NCBI GenBank assembly: GCA_016199125.1 | Contig: JACQHH010000013.1 | Coordinates: 1 to 37,529 of the forward strand | Direction: 5' to 3' | Source: Candidatus Lambdaproteobacteria bacterium | GTDB taxonomy: Bacteria; SAR324; JACQKK01 | DNA length: 37,529 nucleotides | In this document: piece after piece, positions 1 to 8,089 of the stretch | How the letters are laid out: each line of letters opens with the position of its first letter | Position numbering within the stretch: position 1 is the first letter of the stretch | Notes under the pieces: model-generated | The model's input: the letters and a program-made list of their open reading frames with translations, nothing else | Told to the model about the DNA's origin: nothing | Databases searched by the model: none | Program-made: the position numbers and the translations under genes

Positions 1-1002
1 CTGCTGTGGGACGGCGTGGTGCAAGGCGTGCTGCTGCTGGCGGCGGAAACCCGCCTCACGCCTACAGAGGCACAGCCCTGGGCCCCACTGGAAGCGCTGG
101 CGCGTCTGCTCATGCCCTCGCTCGTGCGCCAGCGCGAGCGCCAGATGCTGGACCAGTCATTGGCCGCCACCCGCAGCGATCTGGAGCAGGCCCGCGCGGC
201 GAGTCAGGCGCTGCAGCGCTACCTGCCGGCCTACCTGCGGGCCCACGGTGCGCAGCTCGCCGGCGACCCCGGACGCGCGGCCGCCTGCCCCGTGCTCTTT
301 GGCCAGCTCTTCGGCCTGAGCCTGGAGCGCCTGAGCCGCGTGGAGACGCTGGCGGCGTTGCAGGCCTACTATGCGCGGGTGCGCAATGCGCTGGCCCTGC
401 ACCATGGGGAGCTGGCCCGCATCCTGGGCACCCAATGGGTGGGGCAGTTTCCCGGCGCCCCGGACAGCGCCCTGTTCGGCGTGCTGACCTTGAACCAGAT
501 GCTGCTCGCCTTCCGCGACGACCAGGCCGCCGGCTTGGCCGCGGGGCTGGGCACGGGCCTGGGCCTGCACCAGGGCGCCCTGCTGGGCGGCACGCTGGAC
601 GCAGGCGACCATGTGGAACCGGTGCTGCTGGGCGAGGGCATGCAGGTGGCGCAGCGCTTGGCGGCCATGAGCATCACATTCCGCACCGGCGCCCTGGTGA
701 GCGAAGAACTGGTGCAGACCCTGGCCACGCCCGAGGAATTCGACCTGCGGGCCCTGGGCACCTACCGCGTGGGGGCGGGAGAGAAACGCATCGGCGTGTT
801 CGAGCTGTTCAGCCTGCGCGCCGGCGCGACGCTGGAGGCCATGCGCTCCTTGCAGGACCACTGGCGCGAGGCGATCCAGCGCTTCCGCGCGGGGCATTGG
901 CGCGAGGCCGCGGAAGGCTTTGAAAGCTACCTGGCCCACCTGCCGCACGACCGCCCGGCGCGGCATTTCCTGCGCCAATGCCGCCAGCGGGCCGGGCGTT
1001 AA
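1..1002 (+). CDS. GAF-like/degenerate class III cyclase-domain protein with TPR-like tail (5' partial)
   Basis: The frame is already open at base 1, so the N-terminus lies outside the window. About 40 residues resembling the end of a GAF domain lead into a short coiled coil (RQRERQ...LEQARAASQ) and then a region with the layout of a class III adenylate/guanylate cyclase. The layout includes a VLFGQLFG strand, a GLGLHQGALLGG segment matching the usual GIxxGxxxxG, LGEGMQVAQRL matching GdaVNlAaRL, LVSEEL, and a final GVFEL. Both metal-binding Asp positions look lost: 'aDi' reads GQL and 'GDa' reads GTQ. The transition-state Asn position reads Gln. The last 45 residues form the TPR-like tail often seen after bacterial cyclase domains. 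I infer a catalytically dead cyclase fold used for sensing or protein contact. The family assignment is fairly sure; the function is unknown. Confidence 0.7.
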   Translation: MLWDGVVQGVLLLAAETRLTPTEAQPWAPLEALARLLMPSLVRQRERQMLDQSLAATRSDLEQARAASQALQRYLPAYLRAHGAQLAGDPGRAAACPVLFGQLFGLSLERLSRVETLAALQAYYARVRNALALHHGELARILGTQWVGQFPGAPDSALFGVLTLNQMLLAFRDDQAAGLAAGLGTGLGLHQGALLGGTLDAGDHVEPVLLGEGMQVAQRLAAMSITFRTGALVSEELVQTLATPEEFDLRALGTYRVGAGEKRIGVFELFSLRAGATLEAMRSLQDHWREAIQRFRAGHWREAAEGFESYLAHLPHDRPARHFLRQCRQRAGR

Positions 1003-1018
1003 GCCTGCGACGGCGCCC

Positions 1019-1060
1019 GTGCTGCCCACGCCGGCGCTCATGGCTGGTCGTGGGCAGCGC
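1019..1060. terminator. GC-rich hairpin between convergent gene ends
   Basis: GCTGCCCACG at 1021-1030 pairs perfectly with CGTGGGCAGC at 1049-1058. A G-C and a T-G pair extend the stem outward. The loop is 18 nt. It sits between the stop at 1002 (+) and the stop at 1092 (-), so it could end transcription from both sides. There is no U-tract on either strand. Confidence 0.45.
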
Positions 1061-1091
1061 AACCGTGTGCTGCCGCTCGTCGCGCCAAACG

Positions 1092-2618
1092 TTACTTCTT
1101 GGGAATGAGAAAACGCTGACCCGGGTAGATCAGGTCGGGGTCGTCGATTTCCGCGCGGTTGGCGTCAAAAATATCCGGCCACAGCAGCGGATTGTTGTAT
1201 TGAATGCGGCTGATGCGCCACAGGGAATTGCCGCGTTGCACGGTATAGCGCGCCTCGCGCATGGGCGGACCGGTGACGGTGGACGCTGTGCTGGAGCCTG
1301 CCGCCCCGGCCATCTGGCCCGGCGCCTCACCCGCGGCGGCGGGGGTGGCCTGCTGGCCGCCGGTGGTCGCCGAGGAAGCCTGTCCGTCGGTCCTGGCGGG
1401 GGTCTCCGTCGCGACCTGCGCCGGTTGCGCCGGGGGCTGCCGGCCCGAGCGCATGAACCACACCACGGCCCCGATCACCACCACCAGCACGACCGCTGCG
1501 GCAATCATCCAGGGCTGGATGACCGGCGGAGGCGGCGCACGGCGCTCGGCCTTGCGTTCCGCCTGCGCCGCCGCCTTGGTGGCCGCGGTGGCCTCCTCCT
1601 CGCGCTTGGCCTGCTCCTTCAGCTCACGCAGGCTGGGCCGGGCTCCGGCCCCCGTGGAGGGGGTACGCGTGGCGCCACCGGTCGCGGCGCTGCGCGTGGT
1701 GCTGGTCACGCTGCGGCGCACCGTTTCGCGGCTGGCCGCGGTGGCGGAAATCTCCCCGGCCCGTGACGATCCGCGCGTTTCGCGCGCAGCCAGCACCGCC
1801 GCCGCCGCCCCTGACCGAGCAGCGGCCACGGCATCGCCACGCCCAGGGGGGCGAAAGCCGATGGAACCGCCGCGTGTGGCCCGTTCCGCCGCGGCGCGTT
1901 CCCGTGTGGCGCGGATGGCCGAAAGCCGGTCGTCCTCGGTTTCGGCCCCGTCGCCGGAGGACATGTCCTTGGCGCGCCGTTTGGCGCGGTCGCGCAGGGC
2001 GTCCAGGCGCCCACGCACGTGTTCGGCCAATTCGCCTTCGGATTCGTCCGGCGTAGCCGGCTGATCGGCGCCCACGCGGGACTTGCCGTTGCCCGGCGGC
2101 AGGTCGCCCGCCAGCATGGCCACCACTTCATCGGCGGACGCAGACACATTGGCCGCTTCCGCGCCATGACGCGCCAGGTATTGAATGATGCGCGCCTCGA
2201 TCATGATGCGGTTGTGGGCCAATTGGCGCAGACTGGTCACGCGAAACGCATCGTAGAGCGCCAAGTCTTCCGCCGGCGCCAAGCCCTCCAGGGAATGCAT
2301 GGGCGCGTTGAGCAACTGCTTGACCGTCAGATGGCGGTCGTCTTCGCGCACGTTGAATTCCAGCGCCCGGGTTGCCATCAGGCTCGAGACGGGGGTATTC
2401 GCGACCTTTTCACTCTCCAGGGCCATCTTCTGCACGGCCAGCGCCTGCACGAAGTGGGGCATGTTGGCCAGTTGCCCGATCGTGACGATGCCGAAATAGG
2501 TGTTCAGCAGGCTTTGAGCGGTATCCCCCACCCCTTGAAAGCTGGCCACGGAATGCTCCAGCAGAGTCTCCAGGGGAATGTCCTTGAATTCGGAACGTAA
2601 CTCGTAGTCCAGTGCCAT
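1092..2618 (-). CDS. Single-pass membrane protein with C-terminal LysM domain
   Basis: This is a 508-residue protein. The N-terminal ~150 residues are helical and include helix-hairpin-helix-like stretches (FQGVGDTAQSLLNTYFG at 27-43, then another at 118-150). Residues 175-365 are a low-complexity, Arg/Ala/Ser/Thr-rich charged linker with a coiled-coil-like part at 330-360. One transmembrane helix lies at about 370-389, followed by a Pro/Ala/Thr-rich spacer and a LysM domain at 454-508 (YTVQRGNSLWRIS...LIYPGQRFLIP). Positive charges before the helix suggest the N-terminal part is cytoplasmic and LysM reaches periplasmic peptidoglycan. The ATG at 2618 is preceded by GGGAGA at suitable spacing. 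The LysM call is firm. What the cytoplasmic part does is not recognised. Confidence 0.8.
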   Translation of the reverse strand: MALDYELRSEFKDIPLETLLEHSVASFQGVGDTAQSLLNTYFGIVTIGQLANMPHFVQALAVQKMALESEKVANTPVSSLMATRALEFNVREDDRHLTVKQLLNAPMHSLEGLAPAEDLALYDAFRVTSLRQLAHNRIMIEARIIQYLARHGAEAANVSASADEVVAMLAGDLPPGNGKSRVGADQPATPDESEGELAEHVRGRLDALRDRAKRRAKDMSSGDGAETEDDRLSAIRATRERAAAERATRGGSIGFRPPGRGDAVAAARSGAAAAVLAARETRGSSRAGEISATAASRETVRRSVTSTTRSAATGGATRTPSTGAGARPSLRELKEQAKREEEATAATKAAAQAERKAERRAPPPPVIQPWMIAAAVVLVVVIGAVVWFMRSGRQPPAQPAQVATETPARTDGQASSATTGGQQATPAAAGEAPGQMAGAAGSSTASTVTGPPMREARYTVQRGNSLWRISRIQYNNPLLWPDIFDANRAEIDDPDLIYPGQRFLIPKK

Positions 2619-2804
2619 GATGGTCTCCCTGGTTCACCGCGGCATCGCGGCCCGCCCTATCCGGCGAACGATCCTGACCGAGCAGACTGGTTTTGTCCGC
2701 TGTGCGCGTCGTCCGCGATCAAGTGGGCCACGCGGAGCCAACCCTGGGCATCACGCCAGCGTCGCGGAAGGGTCCGATGCTGCGCCACATGTATCGGCCT
2801 GCGC

Positions 2805-2834
2805 ATTCTACCAAGAAAAAACAAGTCTTATCAA
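2805..2834 (-). promoter_or_regulatory. Candidate sigma70 promoter for the LysM gene
   Basis: On the minus strand TTGATA (2834-2829), an 18-nt spacer and TAGAAT (2810-2805) each match consensus at five of six bases. They lie in the AT-rich part of the 398-base gap 2619-3016. The site would give a leader of about 180 nt before the start at 2618. I see no other feature in this gap. Confidence 0.4.
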
Positions 2835-3016
2835 TGCCTACCACGAAATTTTTGATGGGTCACACCCTGGTTGCCGCCTCCGGGCAGGAGTGCGTGAGCG
2901 TATCCTGCGGCGGCAGGCCGGTGCGAAAAGGATAGTTTTACGCGCTGATCGTGCGGTGCACGGATGGACACTTGCGCACCTTGCGTCGAGCGGGAATGCG
3001 TGATCCGCCCTCGCGC

Positions 3017-4390
3017 TCAGCTCGACGTGTCCACCGCCAGCAGGCTGTCCAGGTGGCCGAAGCCGGCAGAGACCCCGCTTTCCAGACTGCTTTCGGCCTT
3101 GGTGCGCACCAGATACCCGACGTCGCGGTTGAGCAGCTCCCGCCTGCCCTCGGCCAGCAATACGCCGAAACGTCCGATTTCGCTCACGTGCGGCCCACCG
3201 CGCGGCACGCCCTCCACGACGGTCAGCGCGTCGTGGGGGCGACTGACAATGCGCTCCATGAGAATGTAGGCATCGCGCTGCTCGGCGGACATCCCCCGCA
3301 ATGCCTCCGCCATGGCCTGGTCGTAGAGATTATTGCCGCCGCCTTCGCGCTGGGGCTTGAGCACATAGCGGACGGGTTCGGCGCAGGCGGCTTCCCAGGC
3401 GGGCAGCTTGCGCGAGCCCAGCGTCAAAGACGCCTGGGGCTCGTACTGCCCCACGAACACCGCGGCCATGGCCTTGCCCTGCTCCGGGGGACAAAAGCGG
3501 GCCAGGGTTGCCGGATCGGTGAGCAGTTGTTGCACCTTCTTGGCTCCGGCCAACTGGGTGGCCACGTCCGGCACAGCGATGGTGGACGAGGCTTCGATCA
3601 GCGCCCGCGCCCGGAGCGCGTCCGGCGTCGCATAGTCTTCCGGCCCGTAGCCGGCGCGGAAATAGGTCAGCGCCGCCACCTCGCCCCGCACCACCAGATG
3701 CCCCTCCCGCAGGGCGCCCTCGCCGGCAAGCTGCGGCAGGGAGAGACGCCGGGTGGCGATGCCCCGCCGCAGCAGCGCGAATTCGAACAGACGCTGGTCG
3801 AAGATGTTGCGCTCCTCCGGCTGAATCACCATCAGGCACACTGCCCCGGGCTGCCCGTAGCGGCCATGGGCCTGGCTCACGGCCTCCACGATGCCCACCA
3901 GCGGATCGTTGGGCAGCAGGCGCGCCGCCTCGGGCTGGCCGGCCAGCAGATGCGCGTGCAGCGCGTGTACGCGGCCCGCCAACCCGGCATAGGCCGCAGA
4001 AATGGTGTTCAGCTCCACCTGCCGCGGCACGTCGTCCGCCGGCGTGTCGCCGATCTGCATCAGGTAATCGTTGCGTGTGACCAGCAGACGCAGGGGCTGG
4101 TCACGATCGGCCGTGCCGGTCAGGGACAGCAGGTTGCGCAGGAACGTATCGTGCCGGGCGGCCGGCTCCAGCGCCGCCCGCAGGAAGGGCACGTCACCCG
4201 CCACGCGCCAGGCAAGGGCGTTGAAGGGGACCGTGAGCGCCTCCAGCCGCGCCATCGCGCGCGCGGGCTGGGGCGAAGGGGTCAGGGCAAAGGGGGCGTG
4301 GGCCAGCCGGCCCTGGGGGGTGTACTTGAGCAGACCGTTGAGCAGGGCGAAATCGATCGCTTCGGCCAGGCGCCGTTCCGGGTCCTTCAT
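3017..4390 (-). CDS. Glutathione synthetase, eukaryotic type
   Basis: Joins gamma-glutamylcysteine and glycine with ATP to make glutathione (EC 6.3.2.3) in the cytoplasm. The 457-residue protein has the eukaryotic GSS layout (human enzyme 474 residues), not the bacterial GshB one. Visible motifs are TRNDYL (105-110), the Mg-binding VELNTISAAY near 125 (E126, N128), the ATP-loop KPQREGGGNNLYD from K345, YILMERI, and the C-terminal substrate-binding VRTKA (R429, K431) followed by SGVSAG. All the key residues I can place are kept, so it should be active. The start lies 13 nt after the stop of the upstream HD-GYP gene, suggesting cotranscription. No gamma-glutamylcysteine ligase is in the window. 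Eukaryote-type GSS is uncommon in bacteria, so transfer is possible, but base composition matches the neighbours. Confidence 0.9.
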   Translation of the reverse strand: MKDPERRLAEAIDFALLNGLLKYTPQGRLAHAPFALTPSPQPARAMARLEALTVPFNALAWRVAGDVPFLRAALEPAARHDTFLRNLLSLTGTADRDQPLRLLVTRNDYLMQIGDTPADDVPRQVELNTISAAYAGLAGRVHALHAHLLAGQPEAARLLPNDPLVGIVEAVSQAHGRYGQPGAVCLMVIQPEERNIFDQRLFEFALLRRGIATRRLSLPQLAGEGALREGHLVVRGEVAALTYFRAGYGPEDYATPDALRARALIEASSTIAVPDVATQLAGAKKVQQLLTDPATLARFCPPEQGKAMAAVFVGQYEPQASLTLGSRKLPAWEAACAEPVRYVLKPQREGGGNNLYDQAMAEALRGMSAEQRDAYILMERIVSRPHDALTVVEGVPRGGPHVSEIGRFGVLLAEGRRELLNRDVGYLVRTKAESSLESGVSAGFGHLDSLLAVDTSS

Positions 4391-4403
4391 CGTCGTGGGC
4401 CGA

Positions 4404-5810
4404 TCAGTTCAGCCGGATCGACATGAACATCTTGTAGGCTTGATCCTCGCTCCGATTATAGTGCTCGTAGTGGTCCACCACCTCCTTCACGGTGACGTCC
4501 TGCACCAGCATCAGGTCCATCAGGGTGTGGTGCGTGAGGATTTCGCCCGCGCCGCTCTCCACCACGGCCACGATGGGGCGATCGGGATGCTCGGGCGGGG
4601 CGATCATGAGCACGAAGCCCAGATCGCCGGTGGAGAGGCGCACCAGGGAACCCACCGGGTATTTGCCCATGCTCTCCAGGAAATGCGCGACCATGCGCTC
4701 GTCGAACTCCGAGCCGCTGAGCCCCAGGATATAGTCCACGGCCGCGCCGGGCACCCAGTTCTTCTTGTATTTCCGCTTGCCGATCAGGGCCTGGTACACG
4801 TCCACGATGGAAGCCAGCCGCGTCACCGAGTTGACCTGATCATAGGGCACGTCGGGGTAGCTGGTGAACATGGTGGCGTCCTTCTTGACGTGGTGGTAGT
4901 GCGCCACGTTCACCGTCGCCTTGGGCATGCCCATGTCCGTGAGGATTTTTGCGCCGTACACCGTGTGGTTGCGCATCATCGTCATTTCCTTGCTGTCCGG
5001 GGCAAAGCGCACGGTGGATTCGAGCACGTCCTTGGGGATTTCACTCTTGCCGATGTCGTGCATGAACCCGGAGAGCAGGGTCAGGCGGCGCGTCTTTTCG
5101 TCTATGGTGCGCTCGTTGCGCTCCATGATGTCGCCGTAGCATTCCTGCAGAATGACCGACATGTCCACGCAATGGGCGTAGGTCTGGTCGCTGCCCTTGA
5201 GCCCGGCGATGGCGCGCATGCCGGCCGAGGTGCCCTGGGAGACGATTTCCTCCACCATGGCCTCGGCGCCCTTTGCCGTCACCTTGCCGGCGCGGCCCAT
5301 GTCCATCATTTCCTCGATCACCCGCGTGGATTCGCTCCGCCCCTCTTCGGCGGGAGTGAGCAGATCGACGAACTTGAGCACCTTGGCCTTCTTGATCTCG
5401 TGCATCTTCCTGGCCTCGGCCGAGCCCACCGCCAGACCCTGGCCTTTGGCGTCGACATGCACGGCCGGACCGCCATCCTTGATGTCGGGGGGGATCTCCA
5501 CCTTGAATTGCAGAAAGCCGCGCTTTTCCAGGGATTGGGGCAGACCGCTCACCACCTTGGCCAGCTTGAGGGAGTTGGGCAAGTCCACCAGCGCTTCGAG
5601 CTGATCGAACTCCTTCAACTCGTCCACGGAAACTTTTTTGCTTTCGGTGCCGTCGGCTACCAGCGCCATGGCGCCCTTGAAGTTGGACTTGAGGAAGGTG
5701 ACGGTCTTGGCGTCGAGGTTGGCGTAGTCGAACGAGAGTTCGGTGATTTCGCGGATGATCATGCCCGGCTGCAGTTCTGCCGCCGTTACGGTGCGGGTCG
5801 GTGCGTCCAT
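4404..5810 (-). CDS. HD-GYP domain protein with non-canonical GYP loop
   Basis: This is a 468-residue protein with an N-terminal ~130-residue region like the DUF3391-type domain that often precedes HD-GYP modules. A metal-dependent HD phosphohydrolase domain follows at about 200-400. The HD pair is in FMHDIGKSEIPKDVL (H251, D252). Further ligand histidines lie in NHTVYGAKIL (H292) and HYHH (304-307), and SIVDVYQALIGKRKYK closes the core. The hallmark HHExxDGxGYP is altered: it reads HYHHVKKDATMFTSYP, with GYP as SYP. HD-GYP proteins cleave cyclic di-GMP or similar dinucleotides; activity here is likely but the substrate is uncertain. It heads a probable two-gene operon with glutathione synthetase. 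No strong ribosome site is visible before the ATG at 5810. Confidence 0.85.
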   Translation of the reverse strand: MDAPTRTVTAAELQPGMIIREITELSFDYANLDAKTVTFLKSNFKGAMALVADGTESKKVSVDELKEFDQLEALVDLPNSLKLAKVVSGLPQSLEKRGFLQFKVEIPPDIKDGGPAVHVDAKGQGLAVGSAEARKMHEIKKAKVLKFVDLLTPAEEGRSESTRVIEEMMDMGRAGKVTAKGAEAMVEEIVSQGTSAGMRAIAGLKGSDQTYAHCVDMSVILQECYGDIMERNERTIDEKTRRLTLLSGFMHDIGKSEIPKDVLESTVRFAPDSKEMTMMRNHTVYGAKILTDMGMPKATVNVAHYHHVKKDATMFTSYPDVPYDQVNSVTRLASIVDVYQALIGKRKYKKNWVPGAAVDYILGLSGSEFDERMVAHFLESMGKYPVGSLVRLSTGDLGFVLMIAPPEHPDRPIVAVVESGAGEILTHHTLMDLMLVQDVTVKEVVDHYEHYNRSEDQAYKMFMSIRLN

Positions 5811-6139
5811 GATTCTACTTAGGGAGATTCAGTCGCAGTCTTGGTCGAAGGAAACAGAAACAATGTAATGCATGCCGCCCGCGAAATCCACGCCGGAATG
5901 CAGGCGCGGATTCGCAAAAAAGCGACATCATTTCGCGTCCCGCCGGCCCGCGCAGGCCGTTGCCGCTTCGTTCCCGTTGGGCATGCCGGCCCGGGCGTTG
6001 CGCGGACCGCTTCCGCGGCGCAGCGCTTGTGGGTTGGCGCGCGGTGCCCCGGCCAGATTGGTGGGCCATGGAGCTTGCCCGGACGGTCGATCAAAACGCA
6101 ATGTGTGGAACCGGGCCTTCCGCCCTGGCTGGCGCAAGG
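5811..6139. other. Intergenic gap with no gene seen
   Basis: These 329 bases lie upstream of the HD-GYP gene and downstream of the haloacid dehalogenase gene, both on the minus strand. The open frames here have random-looking composition and no ribosome site. I could not find a convincing promoter, though the HD-GYP promoter should lie in the less GC-rich 5811-5900 part. Confidence 0.4.
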
Positions 6140-6820
6140 CTACTTCATCAGCCCGACGATCTCGTCGAGGGTCTGGATGGTGTGATCCGGCGGAAACCCC
6201 AGCTCTTCCTCAGGTCGTTGAAAGCGGTTGATCCAGAAGACGTGCAAACCGAAAGACTTGGCCCCCGCGGCGTCCCAGGCATTGGAGGACACGAAGCCGA
6301 TCTCCTTGGCCGGCAGGTCCAGCGCATCCACCGCCATATGGTACACGCGCGGCGCCGGTTTGAAGATCGCCAGATCTTCGACGCTGTAGATATCCTTGAA
6401 ATATTTGTCGATGTGACTGTTGCGGGTGGCCTGCTGGAGCATGTCCAGGGTGCCGTTGGACAGAATGGCCAAGGGAAAACGCTCGGACAAGGCGGCCAGG
6501 GCCTTGGTCACTTCGGGGTACAGATTCAGGTGGTGATAGTTCTGCATCAGATCGCTGCGGATCTCGTCGGTCAGTGCCAGCTTGAGCGCCCGGCAGGCGA
6601 AGCGCAGCGCCGCCTCGGTAATTTCCCAGAAGTTGCGGTAGCGCGCCATCAGCGAGCCCAGCCAGGAATATTCCAGTTGCTTGACGCGCCACATTTCCGC
6701 GATCTGGGCACCCATGCCGGGGAAGAAGTGGTCACAACGTTCCCGGATCGAGGACACGTCGAACAGCGTGCCGTAGGCGTCGAACACGAACGCTTTGAGG
6801 TTTCTTGTCGTCGGACTCAT
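6140..6820 (-). CDS. (S)-2-haloacid dehalogenase, HAD type II
   Basis: This 226-residue HAD-superfamily hydrolase has the L-2-haloacid dehalogenase residue set. The nucleophile is D14 in FDAYGTLFD, with T18. R45 in WRVKQLEYSWL matches the halide/substrate Arg of L-DEX. S121-N122-G123 form motif II, K154 lies in FKPAPRVY, and SSNAWD is at 178-183. These features separate type II haloacid dehalogenases from general phosphatases. The expected reaction is hydrolysis of (S)-2-haloacids to (R)-2-hydroxyacids in the cytoplasm (EC 3.8.1.2); the natural substrate here is unknown. The next gene on the same strand begins upstream with a 52-nt gap, so the two may be cotranscribed. Confidence 0.9.
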   Translation of the reverse strand: MSPTTRNLKAFVFDAYGTLFDVSSIRERCDHFFPGMGAQIAEMWRVKQLEYSWLGSLMARYRNFWEITEAALRFACRALKLALTDEIRSDLMQNYHHLNLYPEVTKALAALSERFPLAILSNGTLDMLQQATRNSHIDKYFKDIYSVEDLAIFKPAPRVYHMAVDALDLPAKEIGFVSSNAWDAAGAKSFGLHVFWINRFQRPEEELGFPPDHTIQTLDEIVGLMK

Positions 6821-6872
6821 TCAGCGATTCTCTGCTTGATTGACACGCCGATTTCGGTCGCCGGTTGCGGAT

Positions 6873-7676
6873 TCAGAGCGGAACGTGCAGCGCCGACGCG
6901 CCGGTCCTGACCCGACGCAGGCGCGGGACAAACTGGTGGAACTCCAGCGGAATCTCCCGCGCCAGTTCGCGCGCCCGCGTCATCAGCTCTAGAGGCATGG
7001 GCAGCGCCGTGTCCACTTTTCCGAAAAAGATCACGTTGCTGTTGACCCGCACGGAAATACTGAACAACGTCGGCACCACCTGCATCAAGTCCTGCGTCAG
7101 CCGGGAGAGTCCCTGGGGGTCCGAGCCCCACGCATTGCAGACGAGCCAGCCGCCCGGGGCCAGCCGGGCGCGGAACAAGCGCAGGGTCTCCGGCTGCTGA
7201 ATCTCGCTGGCCGCGCCTTCGGCCGTGAAGGCATCCACGAAGATCACGTCGTAGCTGCTGCGGTCCTTGCGCACATGCTCCGCGCCGTTGCCGGCCCACA
7301 CAATCAGGCGCGGCGAGCGCGGCAGGTCAAAACAGGCATAGGCCGCCTCCACCACCTCCGGACTGAGCTCGACGATCCGTTGCTGCACATCGGGAAAGTG
7401 CCGATGAATGAAACGCGGCAGCGTCCCGCCGCCCAGGCCGATGTGCAGCACACGCAGCACCCCCGGGCTGAGCACGAAGGCCATCAGCATCGCCCGCGTG
7501 TAGTCCAGTTGCAGAACATCCGGCGCGTCCGGAATGTACGAACTCTGCACGATGTGATTCCCGAAGCGCAGCTCCCGCCGGGCACCCCGCTCGAACACCT
7601 GCACCAGATGGTGCTGCCCCTGCTTCTCGAACAATTTGCGTTCGAAGGGGATGAATCTCATAGGCGCCGCGGTCAT
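6873..7676 (-). CDS. Spermidine-synthase-fold (class I SAM-type) protein
   Basis: This is a 267-residue Rossmann-fold protein of the spermidine/spermine synthase superfamily. It has the nucleotide loop HIGLGGGTLPRF (about 77-88), the acidic strand end VELSPEVVEAA, and YDVIFVDAF (about 141-149), where true aminopropyltransferases carry D(S/A)xDP. Here the motif reads DAFTAEG, so the residue that deprotonates the amine acceptor is not in its usual context. It may therefore be a methyltransferase-like or other aminopropyl-like enzyme rather than SpeE. No speD or other polyamine gene is nearby. It probably shares a transcript with the haloacid dehalogenase downstream. Confidence 0.75.
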   Translation of the reverse strand: MTAAPMRFIPFERKLFEKQGQHHLVQVFERGARRELRFGNHIVQSSYIPDAPDVLQLDYTRAMLMAFVLSPGVLRVLHIGLGGGTLPRFIHRHFPDVQQRIVELSPEVVEAAYACFDLPRSPRLIVWAGNGAEHVRKDRSSYDVIFVDAFTAEGAASEIQQPETLRLFRARLAPGGWLVCNAWGSDPQGLSRLTQDLMQVVPTLFSISVRVNSNVIFFGKVDTALPMPLELMTRARELAREIPLEFHQFVPRLRRVRTGASALHVPL

Positions 7677-8089
7677 CGTGCGGGTACAAGCCTTCGCGCG
7701 CGGACGCCCCTCGCGGGGATCTGCCGGAGCAACGTCGCAATCCTACAACACATCGGGAGAACAAACCATTCCGCCTCCCCGGGCCGCGGCGCCCACGTCG
7801 GGCCTGCGCGTGGCTGCCCGGAGCCGTCGGCGCGCTCCGGGCGCGACCCCTGTGCGGATGGAGGTGCTTGTGGGCGGGTCGTGCAACGGCGTGGTCCGCG
7901 GGCCTCTGCAGAGATCAACCATTGGCCCCGTGCACTGTCAAGACGCGGCGCGCCGGGTGCGGCGGAAACGGCGACATTTGCCGCGCGATTCGTCATCATG
8001 GTCGAACGCTGCGGCACGAGCGCGCGGGCCGGCGTCCGGGGCACCGCCCTGCACGTGCCGTTCCTGTCACCTTTGCGCCGCGCCGCCCC
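7677..8089. other. Divergent intergenic gap, no gene seen
   Basis: These 413 bases separate the minus-strand spermidine-synthase-like gene from the plus-strand pseudo-ABC gene, so promoters for both should be here. I found no pair of hexamers good enough to name. Open frames crossing the gap (for example an extension of the downstream gene back to 7868) look like Arg/Gly/Ala-rich GC noise. Confidence 0.35.

Noticed and set aside
7868-8089. N-terminal extension of the pseudo-ABC protein
   Set aside because: The extra 74 residues are Arg/Gly/Cys-rich without structure; the ABC-like strands begin right after the ATG at 8090.
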